DNA of 64,000 nt from Flavobacteriaceae bacterium GF1 (GCA_009797885.1 WNKP01000001.1:434001-498000), one strand, 5' to 3'; numbered from the stretch's first letter, positions 45,061 to 52,749 are shown. The notes: generated from the letters alone by a model not told the origin. A program made the numbers and translations.

Positions 45061-45372
45061 CTAAGTGCTTTTAAATTCGTATTCACGTTCTACCCTGCAA
45101 ATTCGCACCTTATACCAGCTATACCAATCGGATTTGCCCTTCTTCTGGGCATACAGGTGTTCCAGGTTGGCCTTCCAATCGGCAATGGCCTCCAGGCTTT
45201 CCCAATAACTTACTGCAATTCCCAAATTGGAACGGGCGCTCTCAAAGCCAAGATACCCTTTTTGCTGTTTGGCCAAACGTTCCATTTGTTCGGCCATTTC
45301 GGCATATCCAAAATCACCGTCGGTTCTGGTGTTGGTGAAAATTACGGCATAATACGGTTGTTGCAACTCCAT
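45061..45372 (-). CDS. Antibiotic-biosynthesis-monooxygenase-type protein
   Basis: A 103-residue dimeric alpha-beta barrel (ABM family). The typical elements are YYAVIFTNTRTDGDFGYAEM, MERLAKQQKGYLGFESARSN and ISVAVSYWESLEAIADWKAN with the last aromatic cluster. Members include small cofactor-free monooxygenases and haem-degrading enzymes, but most are uncharacterised. The gene overlaps the end of the upstream gene by one base and precedes glpD, which has its own promoter. Confidence 0.88.
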   Translation of the reverse strand: MELQQPYYAVIFTNTRTDGDFGYAEMAEQMERLAKQQKGYLGFESARSNLGIAVSYWESLEAIADWKANLEHLYAQKKGKSDWYSWYKVRICRVEREYEFKST

Positions 45373-45728
45373 TAAAAGATATACTCCCTTTCTAAAAAAT
45401 AATTGACCAAAGCTTCCTTCATAAGGACCGTTTGTTCCCCCGACTTTAAGGAAGGAAGGGTTTCCTTCACTTTATAGTGGGGCCAGCCCTCCTCATCATA
45501 AAAATCGAACTCATAATACCCATAAGGTTCCAACAAACGACAAATGGCAATGTGCATGAGATTGACCTTTTCATCTTTCTTGAATTTTCGATATACCTGG
45601 CCCAATTCCTGTATCCCGACCAAATAGATAATTCCATCCAGTTCCAATGGGTCCCCATCCGAAAACTTAGCGGATAGTTTATTCACCAAAAGCTCCCAAC
45701 GTTGTTTTAAGTGTATGTCCCTTGCCAT
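45372..45728 (-). CDS. Conserved hypothetical protein
   Basis: A 118-residue soluble protein, mixed charge, with no signal peptide or membrane helix. Distinctive segments are DGIIYLVGIQELGQVYRKFK and LMHIAICRLLEPYGYYEFDF, then DEEGWPHYKVKETLPSLKSG. I recognise no domain. Transcription from a full promoter match (45734-45762) would begin at about the ATG, so the mRNA is probably leaderless. Its stop overlaps the start of the monooxygenase gene by one base, so the two are coupled. Confidence 0.72.
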   Translation of the reverse strand: MARDIHLKQRWELLVNKLSAKFSDGDPLELDGIIYLVGIQELGQVYRKFKKDEKVNLMHIAICRLLEPYGYYEFDFYDEEGWPHYKVKETLPSLKSGEQTVLMKEALVNYFLEREYIF

Positions 45729-45733
45729 AGGTG

Positions 45734-45762
45734 CAAAGTTACTTTAGTGCGGTGTGCCACAA
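45734..45762 (-). promoter_or_regulatory. Promoter placing transcription at the start codon
   Basis: On the minus strand TTG (45760-45762), 18 bases, TAACTTTG (45734-45741), then only CACCT before ATG at 45728. Both elements match the consensus, and the usual initiation distance would fall at the start codon. Confidence 0.65.
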
Positions 45763-45888
45763 AAAGGTTTCTGTGAAAAATCCTGGCAAAACCATTACAT
45801 GGTTACTTTGTAGTCCCATTCGCCGATTTCCAGGGCTACTATGCATCTGTATAGGCTTTTTCTTTTGATGTCCCATGGCAGCTTATCA

Positions 45889-45917
45889 TTGGACTTAAAG
45901 CCAATGAATTATATTTG
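45889..45917 (+). promoter_or_regulatory. Promoter of cvpA with internal inverted repeat
   Basis: TTG (45889-45891), 18 bases, TATATTTG (45910-45917), then 14 bases to the ATG at 45932. The inverted repeat CATTGG-N8-CCAATG (45887-45906) covers the -33 element and spacer and could be an operator. The leader would be only about 8 bases. Confidence 0.65.
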
Positions 45918-45931
45918 CGCAAACCACACTC

Positions 45932-46435
45932 ATGAGCTTTTTGGACATTGTTTTGGGACTTTTATTGGTCTGGGGCCTATACAAGGGTCTTACAAACGGC
46001 CTTTTTGTGGAACTTGCTTCCCTTATTGCCTTAATTGCCGGAATTTATGGGGCCATTCATTTTTCTTACATCGCAGGGGATTACCTCTCCCAGAACATGG
46101 CCTGGAATGATCGTTATATTAAAATCACATCGTTTATTGTCACTTTTATCGCCATTGTCCTATTGGTCCACCTGGCAGGAAAACTCTTGACCAAGATTGC
46201 GGATTTTGCCATGTTGGGACTGCTCAATAAAATTGCTGGAGGTATTTTTGGAACCTTAAAAGTTGCCGTTATCGTTGGGGCACTTTTGGTTTTCCTTGAA
46301 AAGGCTACCGCTTCTTTTTCCTTTATTAACGAAGAAACCCAAAAAGATTCCATTTTTTACCGGCCCGTTAGGGATATTGGTGCTTTTGTCTTCAGCAAGG
46401 TCTTAAAAGACGATACTACCGCAGAGCAGGAATAA
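45932..46435 (+). CDS. cvpA: CvpA-family membrane protein
   Basis: A 167-residue inner-membrane protein with four predicted spans, beginning MSFLDIVLGLLLVWGLYKGL and including LASLIALIAGIYGAIHFSYI and IKITSFIVTFIAIVLLVHLA. This matches the CvpA family, named for colicin V production and often needed for envelope stress or purine-linked phenotypes. The C-terminus is cytoplasmic and acidic. It is transcribed divergently from the small hypothetical gene at 45728. The family assignment is good; function is inferred. Confidence 0.88.
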   Translation: MSFLDIVLGLLLVWGLYKGLTNGLFVELASLIALIAGIYGAIHFSYIAGDYLSQNMAWNDRYIKITSFIVTFIAIVLLVHLAGKLLTKIADFAMLGLLNKIAGGIFGTLKVAVIVGALLVFLEKATASFSFINEETQKDSIFYRPVRDIGAFVFSKVLKDDTTAEQE

Positions 46436-46720
46436 TACCCCTCTGGAATTCCTTTTGACGATCGTTTTTCAACGTTCATCCCAATTCGTATAAAATGAAG
46501 TTCGACCAATGGCAGTACTGCTTCGGCGAGTGGGGAAAATAGTATGAAATACCCATTTTCATCGATGAAATATTCAATGCAATTCACCGATTAGCCCTTA
46601 TTCTGAACCTTTCTGCACCTTAACGAAAAAATAAGTTCAGACAAAGAGATTTTCTGGGTACCGCCACGCACATGCCTACTTTAGTAACGAATATGAAAGA
46701 ATTGATAATTAGTTGAGAAC

Positions 46721-47224
46721 ATGAATTTACGTTACGCATTTATTCTTCTTTTTTTCATTGCCTTGGCTTCTTGCAGTACCACTTCGGTTTCAGGGGAAGA
46801 AGAATTGTTTGAAAATCAAGCCAAAACCTTAGAAGAAATTACCATAGAACTATCTGCCCAGGAACAGGAACTCTTTAATTTGGTGAACCAACACAGAACG
46901 TCAATGGGCATGGGCACCCTTGAATTTAGCGAAGAAGCTTATAAGTATGCATTGGAACATAATGAGCACATGATCGGGGAAGGGGAATTGAGCCATGATA
47001 ACTTTAGTTCCCGGGCCGCCGAAATAGCAAAGGAAACCGCTGCGGAGCATGTTGCCGAAAATGTGGCCAGAAATTATCCATTGGCAGATATGGCCTTAGA
47101 AGGATGGTTGGATAGTGCTCCCCACAAAGAAACTATTGAAGGAAATTTTACACATACCGCTTTGAGTATTGAAATGGATACCGGGGGCAATCCCTATTAT
47201 ACACAGATCTTCTTACGAAAATAA
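46721..47224 (+). CDS. CAP (SCP/TAPS)-domain lipoprotein
   Basis: A 167-residue lipoprotein (lipobox LAS-Cys19) with a bacterial CAP domain (about 48-165). Motifs are LSAQEQELFNLVNQHRTSMG, YALEHNEHMIGEGELSHDNF, HVAENVARNYPLADMALEGW and SAPHKETIEGNFTHTALSIE, which retains the His and Glu residues usual in the CAP cavity. Bacterial CAP proteins bind lipids or glycans or act in the envelope, and are uncharacterised in this phylum. It is followed by a terminator. The preceding 285-base spacer has no gene I can support. Confidence 0.88.
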   Translation: MNLRYAFILLFFIALASCSTTSVSGEEELFENQAKTLEEITIELSAQEQELFNLVNQHRTSMGMGTLEFSEEAYKYALEHNEHMIGEGELSHDNFSSRAAEIAKETAAEHVAENVARNYPLADMALEGWLDSAPHKETIEGNFTHTALSIEMDTGGNPYYTQIFLRK

Positions 47225-47263
47225 ATTTAGATTTAGGTTTTATATTACGTGTTTTAATGGTTT

Positions 47264-47295
47264 GAAAAGGTCCGCTAGCCATGGCGGGCCTTTTC
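47264..47295 (+). terminator. Intrinsic terminator after the CAP gene
   Basis: GAAAAGGTCCGC pairs with GCGGGCCTTTTC (12 bp with one G-U type pair) over an 8-base loop, with T-rich sequence from 47291. It isolates the CAP gene from the downstream dioxygenase operon. Confidence 0.75.
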
Positions 47296-47336
47296 ATTTC
47301 TTGGACAAGGTTTTGTAACTTTCCAAAAAATAAGTC

Positions 47337-47876
47337 ATGGCAATACGACCTCCATTTAACTTGAACCAATGGCTTGAGGATAACAAGGATACCCTAAAAC
47401 CACCGGTGGGCAATAAAAATCTTTATAAGGATGCCGGAGATTATATTGTTATGGTGGTTGCAGGACCAAATGCCCGAAAGGATTATCATTACAATGAAAC
47501 CGAAGAACTTTTTTATCAGTTGGAAGGTACTATTGAAGTTCATATTCAGGAAGACGGAAAAAAGAAAACCATGGAACTTGGCCCCGGCGATATGTACCTA
47601 CACCCTGCCAAAGTTCCCCATTCCCCGGTAAGGCATGAAGGGTCCATTGGTTTGGTCATAGAACGAAAAAGGGACCATATGCAGGTAGACGATGGACTCC
47701 TATGGTTCTGTGACAACTGCAATCACAAACTCTACGAGGCCTATTTTACCTTACATGATATTGAAAAGGATTTTTTGAAACATTTCAAACATTTTTATGG
47801 TTCCAAGGAACTTAGGACCTGTGACAATTGTGGCACGGTAATGCCCACAGATAAACGCTTTATAGAAGAAGGATAA
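47337..47876 (+). CDS. nbaC: 3-hydroxyanthranilate 3,4-dioxygenase
   Basis: A 179-residue cupin dioxygenase opening the ring of 3-hydroxyanthranilate in the kynurenine route. The catalytic iron ligands are His51, Glu57 and His95; Arg47, Arg99 and Glu109 are in the substrate-carboxylate positions. A second, rubredoxin-like metal site has Cys125-x2-Cys128 and Cys162-x2-Cys165, as in bacterial enzymes. These positions are almost identical to those of the Cupriavidus enzyme. The next gene overlaps the stop by one base, and a tryptophan dioxygenase lies 40 kb away. Confidence 0.95.
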   Translation: MAIRPPFNLNQWLEDNKDTLKPPVGNKNLYKDAGDYIVMVVAGPNARKDYHYNETEELFYQLEGTIEVHIQEDGKKKTMELGPGDMYLHPAKVPHSPVRHEGSIGLVIERKRDHMQVDDGLLWFCDNCNHKLYEAYFTLHDIEKDFLKHFKHFYGSKELRTCDNCGTVMPTDKRFIEEG

Positions 47877-48241
47877 TGGTACTTGTTGCAAAGATTATCG
47901 TTATTGTAGTAGCCTTGCTACATTTTTATTTCCTTTGGTTGGAAATGTTCGCTTGGACCACCAGGGGCCCAAAAGTGTTCAAGAAATTTCCGAAGGAACT
48001 CTTTGAGCCTACAAAATCCATGGCCGCCAACCAAGGGCTGTACAATGGTTTCCTAGTTGCTGGTCTTGTTTGGTCACTCCTTATTGAAGACTCCAATTGG
48101 TCCATGAACATAGCGCTCTTTTTTTTGGGCTGTGTTGTCGTGGCCGGGATTTATGGCGCACTAAGCGTATCCAAAAAAATATTCTATATCCAAGGATTAC
48201 CGGCCCTTTTGGGTATAATCGCATTTTTGCTTTCCGTTTAA
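47876..48241 (+). CDS. DUF1304 family membrane protein
   Basis: A 121-residue membrane protein with four predicted helices, matching DUF1304: LVAKIIVIVVALLHFYFLWL, EMFAWTTRGPKVFKKF, then NQGLYNGFLVAGLVWSLLIE and GIYGALSVSKKIFYIQGLPA. The family function is unknown. Its start overlaps the stop of the dioxygenase gene by one base (translational coupling), but this may be incidental. A candidate promoter for the next gene lies after it. Confidence 0.85.
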   Translation: MVLVAKIIVIVVALLHFYFLWLEMFAWTTRGPKVFKKFPKELFEPTKSMAANQGLYNGFLVAGLVWSLLIEDSNWSMNIALFFLGCVVVAGIYGALSVSKKIFYIQGLPALLGIIAFLLSV

Positions 48242-48254
48242 GGATGAACACTTT

Positions 48255-48288
48255 TAATCTTTGTAGTTTTGTTGGAATTTCAACAAAA
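48255..48288 (+). promoter_or_regulatory. -7-like element and leader hairpin before the ALDH gene
   Basis: TAATCTTTG (48255-48263) resembles TAnnTTTG with one extra base in the spacer. It is followed by an 8-bp hairpin TTTTGTTG-GAATTT-CAACAAAA (48267-48288) that ends 19 bases before the ATG at 48308. A transcript starting here would open with the hairpin. The -33 TTG is further than usual. Confidence 0.3.
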
Positions 48289-48307
48289 TCGCACTAAAAA
48301 GTTACAA

Positions 48308-49861
48308 ATGGCAGAAACAGCTACGGCCTTTGGTATTCACGAGGCATTGGAAATCCTAGGGGTAAAGGAAATCAATCAGGGAACATCCACTGGAATGGAG
48401 GCTTTTGGTTCAGGAGAAACCATCACTTCATTGTCTCCCGTTGATGGTTCCATCATCGGAAAGGTAACCACCACTACGGAAGCGGACTATGGGAAAGTAA
48501 TGGAAGCTGCTGGTGCTGCTTTTAAAAGTTGGCGATTACTTCCTGCCCCCCAGAGAGGTGAAATAGTCCGACAATTTGGGGATAAGTTACGGGAAGTAAA
48601 GGAACCCTTGGGAAAGCTGGTTTCCTATGAAATGGGCAAATCCTATCAAGAAGGATTGGGAGAGGTACAGGAGATGATAGACATTTGTGACTTTGCTGTT
48701 GGCCTGTCCAGACAATTGCATGGTTTGACCATGCATTCCGAACGTCCAGGGCACCGAATGTACGAACAATACCACCCTCTGGGAATAGTGGGCATTATTT
48801 CGGCCTTTAATTTCCCCGTTGCCGTGTGGTCCTGGAATACGGCCCTTGCATGGATTTGTGGGGATGTCTGTGTATGGAAGCCTTCTGAAAAGACCCCCTT
48901 GTGCGGTATTGCCTGTCAAAATATTATTGCAGAAGTACTTAAGACCAATAACCTGCCGGAAGGGATTTCCTGTTTGATCAACGGAGATTACCGCGTTGGG
49001 GAGTTGATGACCCAAGACAAAAGAATTCCCTTGATTTCCGCAACCGGCTCCATTCGCATGGGGAAAATAGTGGCCCAGGCCGTGGCGGCAAGATTGGGAA
49101 AGTCACTTTTGGAACTCGGAGGGAACAATGCCATTATAGTTACCCCGGACGCGGACATCAAAATGACAATTATAGGTGCTGTTTTTGGGGCCGTAGGAAC
49201 CGCCGGACAACGTTGTACTTCCACAAGACGGTTAATAGTCCATGAATCCATTTATGAACAAGTTAAAAACGCTTTGGTCGATGCTTACCAACAACTGAGG
49301 ATAGGCAATCCATTGGACGAGAACAACCACGTTGGCCCCTTAATAGACACAGCTGCCGTTTCCCTATATGAAAAGGCTTTGGAAAAAGCAAGGTCCGAAG
49401 GGGGCAGGCTATTGATGGAAGGTGGCGTTTTAACTGGGGATGGCTACGAGAGTGGGTGTTATGTAAAACCGGCAATCGTGGAAGCCAACAACGCTTTTGA
49501 AATTGTTCAGGAGGAAACCTTTGCGCCCATATTGTACCTATTAAAGTATACCGGGGAAGTTGAAAATGCAATTGCCCAACAAAACGATGTGGTCCAAGGA
49601 CTTTCTTCCGCCATTATGACCAACAATTTAAGGGAGGCAGAACGTTTTCTATCGGTTGCCGGCAGTGATTGTGGAATCGCCAATGTTAACATAGGAACCT
49701 CGGGAGCTGAAATTGGAGGGGCCTTTGGTGGGGAGAAGGAAACTGGAGGTGGTCGTGAAAGTGGTTCGGATGCTTGGAAGATTTACATGAGAAGACAGAC
49801 CAATACCATAAATTATACAACGGCACTTCCTTTGGCGCAAGGGATAAAGTTTGACCTATAA
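48308..49861 (+). CDS. amaB: ALDH7-type semialdehyde dehydrogenase
   Basis: A 517-residue NAD(P)-dependent aldehyde dehydrogenase of the antiquitin/ALDH7 group, which oxidises alpha-aminoadipate semialdehyde (in equilibrium with piperideine-6-carboxylate) in lysine degradation. Catalytic Cys303 (AGQRCTSTRRL), Glu269 (LLELGGNN) and Asn168 (SAFNFPVAVW) are in place. The start ATG at 48308 gives the family-typical MAETATAFGIHEALEILGVK. It follows 3-hydroxyanthranilate dioxygenase and DUF1304, so a 2-aminomuconate-semialdehyde role is conceivable, but the sequence group favours the lysine-related reaction. Confidence 0.88.
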   Translation: MAETATAFGIHEALEILGVKEINQGTSTGMEAFGSGETITSLSPVDGSIIGKVTTTTEADYGKVMEAAGAAFKSWRLLPAPQRGEIVRQFGDKLREVKEPLGKLVSYEMGKSYQEGLGEVQEMIDICDFAVGLSRQLHGLTMHSERPGHRMYEQYHPLGIVGIISAFNFPVAVWSWNTALAWICGDVCVWKPSEKTPLCGIACQNIIAEVLKTNNLPEGISCLINGDYRVGELMTQDKRIPLISATGSIRMGKIVAQAVAARLGKSLLELGGNNAIIVTPDADIKMTIIGAVFGAVGTAGQRCTSTRRLIVHESIYEQVKNALVDAYQQLRIGNPLDENNHVGPLIDTAAVSLYEKALEKARSEGGRLLMEGGVLTGDGYESGCYVKPAIVEANNAFEIVQEETFAPILYLLKYTGEVENAIAQQNDVVQGLSSAIMTNNLREAERFLSVAGSDCGIANVNIGTSGAEIGGAFGGEKETGGGRESGSDAWKIYMRRQTNTINYTTALPLAQGIKFDL

Positions 49862-49894
49862 AAAAACCGCTGCCTAAAGAAGTGCAACGGTTTT
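49860..49894 (-). terminator. Minus-strand intrinsic terminator
   Basis: AAAACCGTTGC pairs with GCAGCGGTTTT on the minus strand (11 bp, with one G-U wobble), followed by a seven-T run reaching 49860. On the plus strand the same position is a C-A mismatch and the T-run is only four, so the terminator points to a minus-strand transcript. No minus-strand gene precedes it until 50194 or later. Confidence 0.7.
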
Positions 49895-49985
49895 AAACCA
49901 ACTTAACTAACTCAAACTTAAATATCGTAAACCCTATTTCAATGCCGGAACCTTGTCGGGAGAAATAGGGTACTTACCTAGTTCT
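49862..49985 (-). ncRNA. Candidate small RNA in the gap after the ALDH gene
   Basis: Minus-strand unit in a 519-base region with no convincing gene: promoter (49992-50021), then a 9-bp perfect stem CCCTATTTC/GAAATAGGG (outer arms 49962-49970 and 49932-49940) with a 21-base loop that has an inner CCG/CGG, then GU-rich TTTGAGTTAGTTAAGTTGG, then the terminator at 49860-49894. The predicted RNA is about 124 nt. The layout is the same as that at 5135-5251 (stem-loop, GU-rich segment, terminator). The ends are predicted, not seen. Relation to the known Flavobacteria RNA motifs (flavo-1, 6S-Flavo) should be tested. Confidence 0.5.
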
Positions 49986-49991
49986 ATGCTT

Positions 49992-50021
49992 CAAATTTCC
50001 TATTATTTTATTTTCCCCCAA
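49992..50021 (-). promoter_or_regulatory. Promoter of the candidate minus-strand RNA
   Basis: On the minus strand TTG (50019-50021), 19 bases, then GAAATTTG (49992-49999), which matches TAnnTTTG at 7 of 8 positions in its fixed bases and first T. Transcription would start near 49985, about 15 bases before the stem-loop. Confidence 0.5.
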
Positions 50022-50380
50022 TACGCAACCTTATCGCTTGCACATAATACTGTATAGTTGGTAAAATTTGTTCCGTTTTTAGCTTTAGGTACATACGATA
50101 TGATTGCGCTAACTGGTTGATACAATGCTGTTTTTTAAGTTTTTCCTTAGAAAAAATTAACATTCTCCGCTGCTTTTTTAATAAATTGTAGGTCTAAACA
50201 CTTATTCCATTGACGATGACGTGAAAGCCATCCCATACCATTGGGGTTGCAATTCCCTTTTTGATAGGGGTATTCCTTATTTCGGGCTTTAGAGTAATTA
50301 CCGTTAATACGTGTATAAAATAAGAGTGTTCAGGAAGCATCGGTTTCCAACAAATCACTGCTAACAAAAAATATGGAAAA
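50022..50380. other. Rest of the 519-base gap
   Basis: AT-rich sequence with no recognised terminator, RNA or repeat beyond the features listed. A 48-codon minus-strand frame (50194-50340) is reported separately. The promoter of the plus-strand gene at 50381 must lie here but I cannot identify it. Confidence 0.5.
50194..50340 (-). CDS. Possible 48-residue protein
   Basis: A minus-strand ATG at 50340 opens a 48-codon frame ending TAG at 50194. The protein begins MLPEHSYFIHVLTVITL and ends with the fairly protein-like KGIATPMVWDGFHVIVNGIS. It reads into the region upstream of the plus-strand gene at 50381 and has no clear promoter. The frame continues open through the neighbouring gene by chance, which weakens the case. 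I do not recognise the sequence. Confidence 0.2.
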   Translation of the reverse strand: MLPEHSYFIHVLTVITLKPEIRNTPIKKGIATPMVWDGFHVIVNGISV

Positions 50381-50923
50381 ATGAACTTTGATACAATCTG
50401 GTACTGGTTGATTGCCATTGTAATTGGTGTCCTATGTGCCCTTATAGGATATGCATTGGGCAAAAGAAAAAGAGATGTAATTGACAGTTCCACAGCAATA
50501 AAGGCTTTGGAGGACCAAAACGAAAGATTAAAGGCCGATTTGGAGGCCTGTAACAAAAAGATATCAGAGACACCAACGACAAAAAGTGAAGGGCGGTCCC
50601 ATACCGCTGCTACCCACGAATTTGCCTTTAACGCTACTGCCGCCAAAGCAGTTTTTGGTAAACGTATTAAACAAGATGATCTAAAAATTGTGGAAGGCAT
50701 TGGTCCAAAAATTGAAGGGCTGTTCCACAATTTTGGTATAAAGACATGGAAAGCATTGTCCGAAGTTCCCGTAAACAAATGTCAGGAAGTATTGAATTCC
50801 GGGGGCAAACGCTATCGGATCCATGATCCATCCTCATGGCCAATGCAGGCTAGAATGGCCCATGAGGGTAAATGGAAAGAATTGATGAGATGGCAGGACG
50901 AGCATAAGTCCGGAAAGTTTTAA
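50381..50923 (+). CDS. Membrane-anchored DUF4332/HhH-like protein
   Basis: A 180-residue protein with one N-terminal membrane helix (about 5-26, WYWLIAIVIGVLCALIGYAL), a charged and partly coiled-coil linker (about 30-65), and a C-terminal helix-hairpin-helix-like domain (about 100-165). The last has LKIVEGIGPKIEGLFHNFG, then WKALSEVPVNKCQEVL and RYRIHDPSSWPMQARMAHEG, which is the pattern of DUF4332-type domains found next to ribosomal-protein-L21-like tails. The pattern suggests nucleic-acid or protein binding at the membrane. Function unknown. Confidence 0.78.
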   Translation: MNFDTIWYWLIAIVIGVLCALIGYALGKRKRDVIDSSTAIKALEDQNERLKADLEACNKKISETPTTKSEGRSHTAATHEFAFNATAAKAVFGKRIKQDDLKIVEGIGPKIEGLFHNFGIKTWKALSEVPVNKCQEVLNSGGKRYRIHDPSSWPMQARMAHEGKWKELMRWQDEHKSGKF

Positions 50924-50959
50924 AGCCTTTCATCCAAAGGAAATCCGCAAGGACCAGTT

Positions 50960-51685
50960 TCAGTTTCTACCCTGCTCCCCTGCATAAAACGTATGGACGG
51001 GGTTGCTTTGCCAGTATTCCTTGGTATCCACATCCATGATGGTCAAGGGTCCCTTAAATGCCGCACCCGTATCCACATTCCAGACATTGGCCGCATTTTT
51101 GGGAACAGCATGCCCTGTTTTGGACAAGGGGGTATGGCCAATGAATATTTCCAAATAGTGGGTAAACCGCATAGGATAGTTCGCATCGCGGGGAGATAAT
51201 TTAGGGTTTAGTGCTTTGGCCAATTCCCAGAGCGTTCGGTCCCAGTAGTAAAGCTGCTCAAAATACTCATGGTCAATCCCTTTTAAATTGGTGAAGCCTG
51301 CATGTAAATACAGCCGGTTGTTTTCATCCAAAAAATAGTTTTCCAGATTTTCAAAAAACTGCAGATGGATATTCCACTTTTCCCGTCCAGCTTTCAAATA
51401 GGATTCGCGTGTTGCTTGACCTCCATGGGCCAACCACTGGGGATTCTCTTCACCGGTAATCATCCATTCCTTGCAAAGTTCGTCATGGTTTCCCCTTATG
51501 AAAGTACAGTTATGACTTTTATTCAATGCTATTAAAAATTCAACCGTTTCAAAGGCCTCACTCCATGAATCCACATAGTCCCCCAAAAAAATAAGATGGT
51601 CTTCCGGGGATACCTTGGTTTTGTGTAAAAGTTGTTTCAAAGCCCTAAGTCCGGAATGCAAGTCTCCAATAACAAATCTCCTCAT
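50960..51685 (-). CDS. Metallophosphoesterase family protein
   Basis: A 241-residue cytoplasmic phosphoesterase. The calcineurin-type metal motifs are GDLHSG (7-12), FLGDYVDSW (33-41) and FIRGNHDELCKEW, with the final His cluster in LHAGF and IGHTPLSKTG. These identify the serine/threonine-phosphatase-like branch (PrpA/ApaH-like), so substrates may be phosphoproteins or dinucleoside polyphosphates. The gene is divergent from the PfkB kinase gene at 51808 (122-base gap) and convergent with the HhH-like gene at 50381. Confidence 0.9.
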   Translation of the reverse strand: MRRFVIGDLHSGLRALKQLLHKTKVSPEDHLIFLGDYVDSWSEAFETVEFLIALNKSHNCTFIRGNHDELCKEWMITGEENPQWLAHGGQATRESYLKAGREKWNIHLQFFENLENYFLDENNRLYLHAGFTNLKGIDHEYFEQLYYWDRTLWELAKALNPKLSPRDANYPMRFTHYLEIFIGHTPLSKTGHAVPKNAANVWNVDTGAAFKGPLTIMDVDTKEYWQSNPVHTFYAGEQGRN

Positions 51686-51807
51686 GTCAAATTTTTGGCA
51701 ATTATAGGAACTTATATGGCTTTCTACCCTAATTTAAAGTAAAGTTTTATCCAACTCCCATCCCTTTAAATTTCTATGTACCTTTCCCTATTATTTTTAC
51801 GGAAGCA

Positions 51808-52749
51808 ATGACTAAGGTTTTTTGTATTGGGGAAGTCCTGATCGACTTTGTGGGTGAAAACCAAGGAAGTGATTTGTCAAAAGCAAATGACTTTACTAAA
51901 AAAGCGGGAGGGGCCCCCGCCAATGTGGCCTGTGCCATTTCCAAACTAGGTGGAAAAAGTTGTTTCATTGGTTGTGTGGGCAAGGACCCTTTTGGTTCTT
52001 TTCTTTTAAATGTCCTTAAAGAGGGGAATGTGGATATTTCCATGGCCCAACGTTCCAAAACATTTACCACCCTGGCTTTTGTCTCCTTGGCCGAAGATGG
52101 TGAACGCGATTTTGTTTTTAGCCGTGGGGCCGATAAGGAACTCAAGTACGATTCGAGTATCAAAAAAGTATTCCATAAAAATTTGGTTCATTTTGGGGCC
52201 GCTACGGCCTTACTTGGTGGTTCTTTGGAAGAAGCCTATAACCACTATCTTTTTGATGCCCTCACCCAAAAATCATTCATAAGTTTTGACCCCAATTTTA
52301 GAGGGGATCTTTGGAAGGATAATGAAGCCAATTTTATCAAAAAATGCCTTCCCTATGTGGAAAAATCACATTTGTGTAAGTTCAGCCTGGAGGAAGCCCA
52401 GTTATTGTCCGGGAAAGAAGACCTGAAGGAAGCAAGTGGGCACCTTCATGAGGTAGGGGCAAAAATCATAGTCATTACCCTGGGCAAGGACGGTACGTAT
52501 TTAAGTATGGACGGATTTTCCACCTTGGTACCTAGTATTAAAGTTTCTCCCGTGGACACCACTGGAGCAGGGGATGCCTTTATTGGATGTCTTCTCTATC
52601 AAATTGCGGAATTGAATGATTTTAACACCATATTCCAGGACAATACCCTGTTGGTACAAATGATAGAAAAAGCCAATAAGGCGGGAGCTTTGACGACTAC
52701 AAAATATGGGGCCATTGTGGCCTTGCCAACTTGGGAAGAAATAGCCTAA
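51808..52749 (+). CDS. PfkB-family sugar kinase (fructokinase-like)
   Basis: A 313-residue ribokinase-fold carbohydrate kinase. The N-terminus VFCIGEVLIDFVGENQGS and the first signature AGGAPANVACAISKLGGKSC are typical, and the C-terminal signature VDTTGAGDAFIGCLLYQIAE carries the catalytic Asp. Fructokinase-like proteins (fructose to fructose-6-phosphate) are the closest common group, but specificity is not visible. No sugar transporter or hydrolase is adjacent, so the pathway is open. The promoter region is shared with the divergent phosphoesterase. Confidence 0.92.
   Translation: MTKVFCIGEVLIDFVGENQGSDLSKANDFTKKAGGAPANVACAISKLGGKSCFIGCVGKDPFGSFLLNVLKEGNVDISMAQRSKTFTTLAFVSLAEDGERDFVFSRGADKELKYDSSIKKVFHKNLVHFGAATALLGGSLEEAYNHYLFDALTQKSFISFDPNFRGDLWKDNEANFIKKCLPYVEKSHLCKFSLEEAQLLSGKEDLKEASGHLHEVGAKIIVITLGKDGTYLSMDGFSTLVPSIKVSPVDTTGAGDAFIGCLLYQIAELNDFNTIFQDNTLLVQMIEKANKAGALTTTKYGAIVALPTWEEIA

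Noticed and set aside
49860-49894. Terminator assigned to the ALDH gene
   Set aside because: The stem is perfect and the T-run long only on the minus strand; it may be weakly bidirectional.
50194-50778. 194-codon minus-strand frame opposite the HhH-like gene
   Set aside because: Most of it is the antisense of a convincing plus-strand gene; only the part before 50340 is retained as a weak candidate.
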